Below, in pieces: positions 59,998 through 64,000 of a stretch of 64,000 nt of DNA; within the stretch, counting starts at the first letter, position 1, and each line of letters starts with the position of its first letter. Under the pieces are notes generated by a model, which had not been told where the DNA came from, searched no databases, and was given only the letters and a program-made list of their open reading frames with translations. The DNA is from Paenibacillus catalpae (GTDB taxonomy: Bacteria > Bacillota > Bacilli > Paenibacillales > Paenibacillaceae). The stretch spans positions 370,692 to 434,691 of the forward strand of contig NZ_FOMT01000006.1 in NCBI RefSeq assembly GCF_900112695.1, read 5' to 3'. Position numbers and translations under genes: made by a program.

Positions 59998-60570
59998 CTA
60001 GGTTTCCCACCAGATAACCTCTACGCCAACCCCCAGCAAACCAAGCACACTCAAAGAGCCTACCACGTTAACGGTTAAGGTTTGTCCCGCAGGTACGGCA
60101 ACGCCTCCGCCAACGGTAAAGGAAAAGGGGCCAGGCTGAAGCGGATAAAGGATGAAGGAGGAGCCGCCAGTTACGGCATTGATTGAAGTGGTAACGGATG
60201 CAGCGGCGGCTGTCCCGCTTCCCAGGTTAAGGTTCACCGGAGTTACGGCTGTCGGCGCGGCAATAGTTCCCCCGCTATAGACCGTTACTTGCGCAGAAAA
60301 GCTGGAGAGCAGACTTAATGAAATGCTGGTATAGCCTATAATTTGCCCGAGGTAAATCGTTTTGCCGCTGCCGGAAGGATTGGCGATCCGGATGGAGCTG
60401 TTAACACTCCCGCCCAGCAATCCCAGGGACAAGCTGTTAGATGCACTGATGCTAAAGGAACCGGCTGCCTGCTTGGAGGTGCCGGATTGAGCGGGGATTT
60501 CTAATCCAGGCTGCGTGTAGGAGTTGGCGGACGCTCCGTAGTACCTGTCAAAAATCGGATTGTTCGGCAT
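59998..60570 (-). CDS. Hypothetical surface-type protein with WWE terminus (second of pair)
   Basis: A 190-residue Gly/Ser/Ala/Thr-rich, probably beta-structured protein with no signal peptide. It shares with its neighbour (60570-61103) the pattern N-P-S-G-S-G-K-T-I-Y-L-G-x-I, a YSGGT strand and a terminal WWE followed by Thr, so the two are diverged duplicates. Start ATG 60570 overlaps the neighbour's stop (TAATG) behind GGTGGGAGG. No family is recognised. Next to DUF6385-like genes, so a spore-coat or exosporium component is the best guess. Confidence 0.7.
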   Translation of the reverse strand: MPNNPIFDRYYGASANSYTQPGLEIPAQSGTSKQAAGSFSISASNSLSLGLLGGSVNSSIRIANPSGSGKTIYLGQIIGYTSISLSLLSSFSAQVTVYSGGTIAAPTAVTPVNLNLGSGTAAAASVTTSINAVTGGSSFILYPLQPGPFSFTVGGGVAVPAGQTLTVNVVGSLSVLGLLGVGVEVIWWET

Positions 60571-61103
60571 TATGCCTCCCACCACGAAATATTGGCCGCA
60601 GCAGTAATAGCACCGGTACCAACAGAGATCGCTAACGAGCGGTTAGGGGCGACAATAAGTCCGCCCGTAAAGACGACTTCGAACATTCCTGCTGCCAGTA
60701 GTGAGGTATAGAACAAGGTAGGCGTGCCCGTAACGCTGCCGGTGGCTACGCGTGCGGCAGCAACACTGGTGGTCGCATTGCCAAGCTGCATGTTGAAGGG
60801 AGTTGGCGTCGTACCACCGGATACTGTTCCTCCCGAGTAGAAATTAACGGTGGCTGCGGCGCTTACTCCTCCGCTAATTTTCGAGATATATAGCGATCTT
60901 CCGCTGCCGTTCGGATTGGTGATCTGAATTAATAGGTTGGAGCCCCCGCCTACGGCCGTGCTGGCCGACGTGACCATGAAGAATCGTCCGCTGGCGGCCG
61001 CATCTTCCTCCGGAGGAGCCACGATGGCCGGACTGTTGTATCGGTTGTTTAACAGGATGTACAAGGGACTGTTCTCGCTGTTAAAAACGGAGTAATTCGT
61101 CAA
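60570..61103 (-). CDS. Hypothetical surface-type protein with WWE terminus (first of pair)
   Basis: A 177-residue Gly/Ser/Thr/Ala-rich protein. It contains NPNGSGRSLYISKI, FYSGGT and a final WWEA, all matched in the next gene (NPSGSGKTIYLGQI, VYSGGT, WWET). The start is taken as TTG 61103: AGAGGTG lies 6 nt upstream and a sigma-K-like -10 (61136-61144, minus strand) lies 33 bp before it. The frame is open to 61301, but that extension runs through the divergent promoter region. No signal peptide; presumably assembled on the forming spore from the mother cell. Confidence 0.65.
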   Translation of the reverse strand: MTNYSVFNSENSPLYILLNNRYNSPAIVAPPEEDAAASGRFFMVTSASTAVGGGSNLLIQITNPNGSGRSLYISKISGGVSAAATVNFYSGGTVSGGTTPTPFNMQLGNATTSVAAARVATGSVTGTPTLFYTSLLAAGMFEVVFTGGLIVAPNRSLAISVGTGAITAAANISWWEA

Positions 61104-61135
61104 TGCGCTCACCTCTTGTCTCGTAATGCTTGCCT

Positions 61136-61248
61136 CATTATATGGCGGAAACCCCGGATTCGCATGGGGAAATACGGATGAGATGGAAGTTAGGTGAATC
61201 AACCGGCTCCAATCGCCGCCGCGTACAATTTCATTTACACATAAAGTA
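61136..61248. promoter_or_regulatory. Divergent sigma-K-like -10 elements
   Basis: Plus strand: CATAAAGTA (61240-61248) fits the sigma-K -10 CATANNNTA exactly, about 30 bp before the gene at 61279. Minus strand: CATATAATG (61144 down to 61136) fits 8 of 9, and its TATAAT would also serve sigma-A. Convincing -35 AC elements at the usual distance were not found, so this is suggestive only. Confidence 0.4.
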
Positions 61249-61278
61249 ATGGAATGGACATCGAGGAGAAGAGGAGAA

Positions 61279-61770
61279 ATGGGAAAAGCAGCACGATGCA
61301 AACATAGAAGACCGTGTCATTGCCGGAAAAAACGGCTGAAACGAAGAAGACGACGCCGTGTCCCAAGAAGACGTGTTTGCCGCAGATGCAGAGACAGCGG
61401 CTCTTTTCAGATTTTTCGCTCTATTGAATATGAGGAAGCCATTACTTCAGATGAATTCGCACCGATGCCAACACAGGATACAGCGTCGGATTTGGTATTC
61501 TCCTATGCCGTTCTTAATCGGGGGAAAAATGCTGCCGTTGTACGTTTGGAAGTTGGGCCAAATGGAGTCGATTTCGCCCATGATTATGAGCTTGTATTAC
61601 AACCGGGCGGGATCGATATCCTGACTCCGTCGAGATTTATGCACTATACGAGAATCTCGATACGCTCGCAGCAGCCGGGCAGCCCTACATTGATTCAAGT
61701 ATATTTCCAGGCGCAGCGCGCCCAGATGACTCCTGTTCATGAATTTCATTTTCTAAGAGAAAATAGGTGA
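61279..61770 (+). CDS. Arg/Cys-rich basic domain fused to a DUF6385-like domain
   Basis: A 163-residue protein of two unlike parts. Residues 1-41 are extremely basic, with runs of Arg (21-27 and 30-38) and five Cys (7, 13, 15, 34, 37). Residues ~60-150 match the C-terminal domain of the next gene: VRLEVGPNGVDF with VEISANGTNW, then ILTPSRFMHYTRISIRS with VLVPQRFLKYTRLAYRS. The basic Cys part could bind nucleic acid, metal or phosphorylated coat proteins, or be crosslinked in the spore coat. ATG 61279 follows GAGGAGAAGAGGAG. It is followed 9 nt later by the giant repeat gene, so they form an operon. Confidence 0.75.
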   Translation: MGKAARCKHRRPCHCRKKRLKRRRRRRVPRRRVCRRCRDSGSFQIFRSIEYEEAITSDEFAPMPTQDTASDLVFSYAVLNRGKNAAVVRLEVGPNGVDFAHDYELVLQPGGIDILTPSRFMHYTRISIRSQQPGSPTLIQVYFQAQRAQMTPVHEFHFLRENR

Positions 61771-61779
61771 TGGGAAGGA

Positions 61780-63924
61780 ATGCCAAACTTTTCGACATTT
61801 AATCCGAATCCGGATAACTTGCGCACTCTGATCTTTGGTAAAGACAGCACGGATACAGCACGGCCTCTGGCAACGGATTCTACCGGCAATTTGGTTACCG
61901 TGATGCTGGACGGTACGATCAGCAGCATTTTGGGGGTCACAATAACGGCAGGTACGGTTGCGATCTCGGGCGGAACGGTAGGAGTGACCGGAACCGTGGC
62001 CGTGTCCGGGGGGACGCTGGATGCAACCCTGACAGGCGGTACTTTAAGTGCAGTGCTTGGTGCGACCATTACGGGCGGAACGATTAGTGCCATTCTAGGT
62101 ACGACGATTACAGCAGGTACGGTGGCGATATCGGAAGGGACAGTGACGGTGTCGGGCGGTACGGTTGCCTTGGCAGGCGGAACGGTGGCTGTCTCCGGGG
62201 CGACGGTTACAGGCGGCACCATTGATGCAGTGCTTGGCGCAACGATTACCGCAGGAACGATAGATGCGTTGCTGGGGGCGACCATCACAGGCGGAACGAT
62301 TAATGCCGTGCTCGGAACGACAATCACCGCTGGTACAGTGGCAATCTCAGGCGGTACAGTAGCCGTGTCTGGCGGCACGTTCGAAATATCCGGCGGAACC
62401 GTGGCGGTGTCCGGCGCGACGATTACGGCGGGAACGCTGGATGCGCTGCTCGGGGCGACGATAACCGGAGGAACGATAGATGCGTTGCTGGGAGCAACGA
62501 TCACTGGTGGTACTATTAACGCCGTTCTAGGTACGACGATTACCGCAGGTACGGTAGCGATCTCAGGCGGTACAGTAGCGCTGGATGGCGGCACAGTAGC
62601 TGTCTCAGGCGCGACGATCACGGCGGGAACGCTGGATGCCGTGCTAGGCGCGACAATTACCGCAGGCACATTGGACGCAGTGCTCGGAGCGACAATAACG
62701 GCCGGAACGATTACAGCCGTGCTCGGAGCAACGATCACAGCGGGAACCGTGGCGATTTCGGGAGGAACAGTGGCGCTCGATGGGGGTACTGTGGCAGTAT
62801 CCGGCGCAACGATTACGGCAGGGACAATCGATGCATTGCTAGGAGCGACAATAACGGCAGGAACGATTACAGCTGTGCTTGGAACGACAATTACCGCAGG
62901 TACGGTGGCGATTTCGGGAGGAACAGTGGCGCTCGATGGGGGCACGGTGGCAGTGTCCGGCGCAACGATTACGGCAGGGACAATCGATGCATTGCTAGGA
63001 GCGACAATAACGGCCGGAACGATTACAGCTGTGCTCGGAGCAACGATCACAGCGGGAACATTGGATGCATTGCTCGGAGCAACAATAACGGCCGGAACGA
63101 TTACTGCGGTGCTTGGAACGACGATCACGGCAGGTACGGTTGCGATCTCCGGGGGAACAGTGGCATTGTCAGGCGGCACGGTGGCAGTGTCCGGCGCAAC
63201 GATTTCGGCAGGGACAATCGATGCATTACTAGGAGCAACAATTACAGCCGGAACATTGGATGCGGTGCTCGGAGCGACGATCACCGCGGGAACGATTACA
63301 GCTGTGCTTGGAACGACGATCACGGCAGGTACGGTAGCGATCTCTGGAGGAACAGTTGCATTATCAGGCGGGACGGTAGCGGTGTCTGGCGCAACGATAA
63401 CAGCGGGAACGCTGGATGCATTGCTAGGTGCGACCATTACCGCAGGTACGCTCACAGCTGTGCTTGGAACGACAATAACTGCAGGTACACTAAACGCCGT
63501 GCTTGGCACAACCATTACCGCAGGAACGTTGTCTGCCCTGCTAGGAGCAACGATTACGGCCGGAACTTTAAGCAGCGTTACCTCGATTTCGCAAAAGAGC
63601 TTCCAAGAAGCAGTTAACCTGAATAACCTAACAGCAGATGCTTATACGGCGGTACCGACCATTACAACAAGTGTATTTGGCACTTATTCGTACTTCGTTT
63701 ATAACAAAGGTCCGGGAACGAATGCAGCGACCGCACGTGTTGAGATTAGCGCCAACGGAACGAACTGGTATACCGACGTGGAAAGCGTAACGGGAATCGC
63801 GGTAGGCTCGGTCGATGTACTAGTGCCTCAGCGTTTCCTGAAATATACGAGACTGGCATACCGTTCGACAACGACCGGCAGTCCAACCACTGTTGACGTA
63901 TACTTCAATGGCCAAGGCACGTAA
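61780..63924 (+). CDS. Large repeat protein with C-terminal DUF6385-like domain (probable spore surface fibre)
   Basis: A 714-residue protein. The N-terminal head (1-50) has NPNPDNLRTLIFGKDSTDTA. Residues ~50-595 consist of two alternating units: a 13-mer of the form ATITAGTxxAxLG and a 7-mer TVAxSGG. C-terminal domain 600-714 (DUF6385-like) contains FVYNKGPGTNAATARVEIS and VPQRFLKYTRLAYRS. There are no Cys, few charges and no signal peptide. The Thr/Gly periodicity suggests a beta-solenoid or extended beta fibre; a terminal globular domain after a repetitive stalk recalls exosporium filament proteins, but this is not collagen-like GXY. AAGGA precedes ATG 61780. Role and assembly are inferred. 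Confidence 0.82.
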   Translation: MPNFSTFNPNPDNLRTLIFGKDSTDTARPLATDSTGNLVTVMLDGTISSILGVTITAGTVAISGGTVGVTGTVAVSGGTLDATLTGGTLSAVLGATITGGTISAILGTTITAGTVAISEGTVTVSGGTVALAGGTVAVSGATVTGGTIDAVLGATITAGTIDALLGATITGGTINAVLGTTITAGTVAISGGTVAVSGGTFEISGGTVAVSGATITAGTLDALLGATITGGTIDALLGATITGGTINAVLGTTITAGTVAISGGTVALDGGTVAVSGATITAGTLDAVLGATITAGTLDAVLGATITAGTITAVLGATITAGTVAISGGTVALDGGTVAVSGATITAGTIDALLGATITAGTITAVLGTTITAGTVAISGGTVALDGGTVAVSGATITAGTIDALLGATITAGTITAVLGATITAGTLDALLGATITAGTITAVLGTTITAGTVAISGGTVALSGGTVAVSGATISAGTIDALLGATITAGTLDAVLGATITAGTITAVLGTTITAGTVAISGGTVALSGGTVAVSGATITAGTLDALLGATITAGTLTAVLGTTITAGTLNAVLGTTITAGTLSALLGATITAGTLSSVTSISQKSFQEAVNLNNLTADAYTAVPTITTSVFGTYSYFVYNKGPGTNAATARVEISANGTNWYTDVESVTGIAVGSVDVLVPQRFLKYTRLAYRSTTTGSPTTVDVYFNGQGT
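61930..63560 (+). repeat. In-gene tandem repeat array (39-bp and 21-bp units)
   Basis: DNA repeats encode the 13-residue ATITAGT.. and 7-residue TVA..GG units. Copies vary mainly at third codon positions, indicating old duplications under protein-level selection, with some nearly identical blocks (for example around 62740-63060) indicating recent expansion. Prone to copy-number change and assembly collapse. Confidence 0.85.
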
Positions 63925-63928
63925 TCGT

Positions 63929-64000
63929 ATGCTTACGAAGCAAGAATTACCGCAAAGAACGCGCTAATTCTTTAGGCGTATGCTTTCGAAGCAAGAATTA
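63929..64000 (+). repeat. AAGAAT-stem RNA-like element, copies 8 and 9 (9 cut by the window edge)
   Basis: Copy 8 (63929-63974): GCTTACGAAGC, then AAGAATTA (63942-63949) pairing with TAATTCTT (63965-63972), inner CGC/GCG, then TAGG. Copy 9 begins at 63979 with GCTTTCGAAGC and AAGAATTA; its 3' half lies beyond the window. By analogy a ribosome binding site and gene should follow. Confidence 0.7.

Noticed and set aside
61104..61301. N-terminal extension of the first WWE protein
   Set aside because: It would run through the divergent promoter region and has no SD; TTG 61103 has a good SD and a -10-like element in front.
61746..63515. 589-codon open frame on the minus strand (Val/Pro/Ala-rich) opposite the repeat protein
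   Set aside because: It is the mirror of the repeat units: the repeated sense codons happen to lack stops in that antisense frame. It has no SD or promoter and its composition is simply the complement of Thr/Gly/Ala codons.
61930..63560. Regular repeats that could suggest a CRISPR array
   Set aside because: The units are coding, contiguous and in frame, with no unique spacers and no cas genes; they encode protein repeats.

Overview
The window looks like a chromosomal segment of a spore-forming, low-to-mid GC Bacillota bacterium, most likely Paenibacillus or a close relative. Grounds (inference from gene content; no database search was possible): strong AGGAGG ribosome binding sites, sigma-A promoters, a YdjO-type protein, a DUF1540 protein, SLH surface protein, LTA synthase, an Lrp plus paired short chromate transporter operon as in the Bacillus ywr locus, a bmrCD-type ABC operon, an ANTAR-controlled nir operon, a YidC preceded by an SD-sequestering leader, and DUF6385-like repeat proteins behind candidate sporulation promoters. 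No rRNA, tRNA, CRISPR, prophage or transposase gene was seen.

Layout. 1-4.7 kb: end of a methionine aminopeptidase gene, a LysM-anchored 5'-nucleotidase, a TetM-like GTPase. 4.7-12.6 kb: three regulator/target neighbourhoods (LysR with a YeiH exporter, TetR with an oxidoreductase/DsbA operon, LysR with a DapA paralogue), an aldo/keto reductase and a clipped glycosyltransferase. 12.6-18.3 kb: membrane-linked multicopper oxidase, a MifM-like leader with yidC, pirin, small proteins. 18.3-19.1 kb: degraded, repeat-rich DNA. 19.1-25.6 kb: nitrite assimilation (TrpD-like protein, ANTAR regulator, nirB, nirD, nirC, uroporphyrinogen-III methyltransferase). 25.6-29.8 kb: leader peptide, two terminators and a heterodimeric ABC exporter. 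29.9-38.3 kb: chemoreceptor, FAD protein, MarR/MMPL, Lrp/chromate operon. 38.5-46.6 kb: gamma-glutamyl/amide/asparagine degradation cluster, peroxiredoxin, VOC protein, aldo/keto reductase, SLH protein. 46.8-54.2 kb: LTA synthase, VanY-like peptidase, DUF1540, nucleoside hydrolase, dGTPase-like protein, cardiolipin synthase. 54.2-59.9 kb: candidate ncRNA, PerR-like regulator, winged-helix regulator, catalase, aldo/keto reductase, CcdC-like protein, glutathione peroxidase. 60-64 kb: two divergent pairs of probable spore-surface genes, ending in a 714-residue repeat protein.

RNA-level control is the most interesting theme. (a) A short RNA-like element recurs nine times at five loci. It has a GCTTACGAAGC mini-hairpin, then an AAGAAT...ATTCTT stem whose inside varies but stays self-complementary, and it sits directly in front of AGGAGG. 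(b) yidC is preceded by a one-TM leader ORF that runs through a perfect 13-bp stem covering the yidC ribosome binding site, the arrangement of Bacillus mifM-yidC2. (c) The ABC exporter has a 31-codon leader whose own codons can pair with the 5' arm of the following terminator. (d) nirB has a two-hexaloop ANTAR target that overlaps a large terminator. (e) An ATAC x7 microsatellite lies in the asparaginase 5' UTR.
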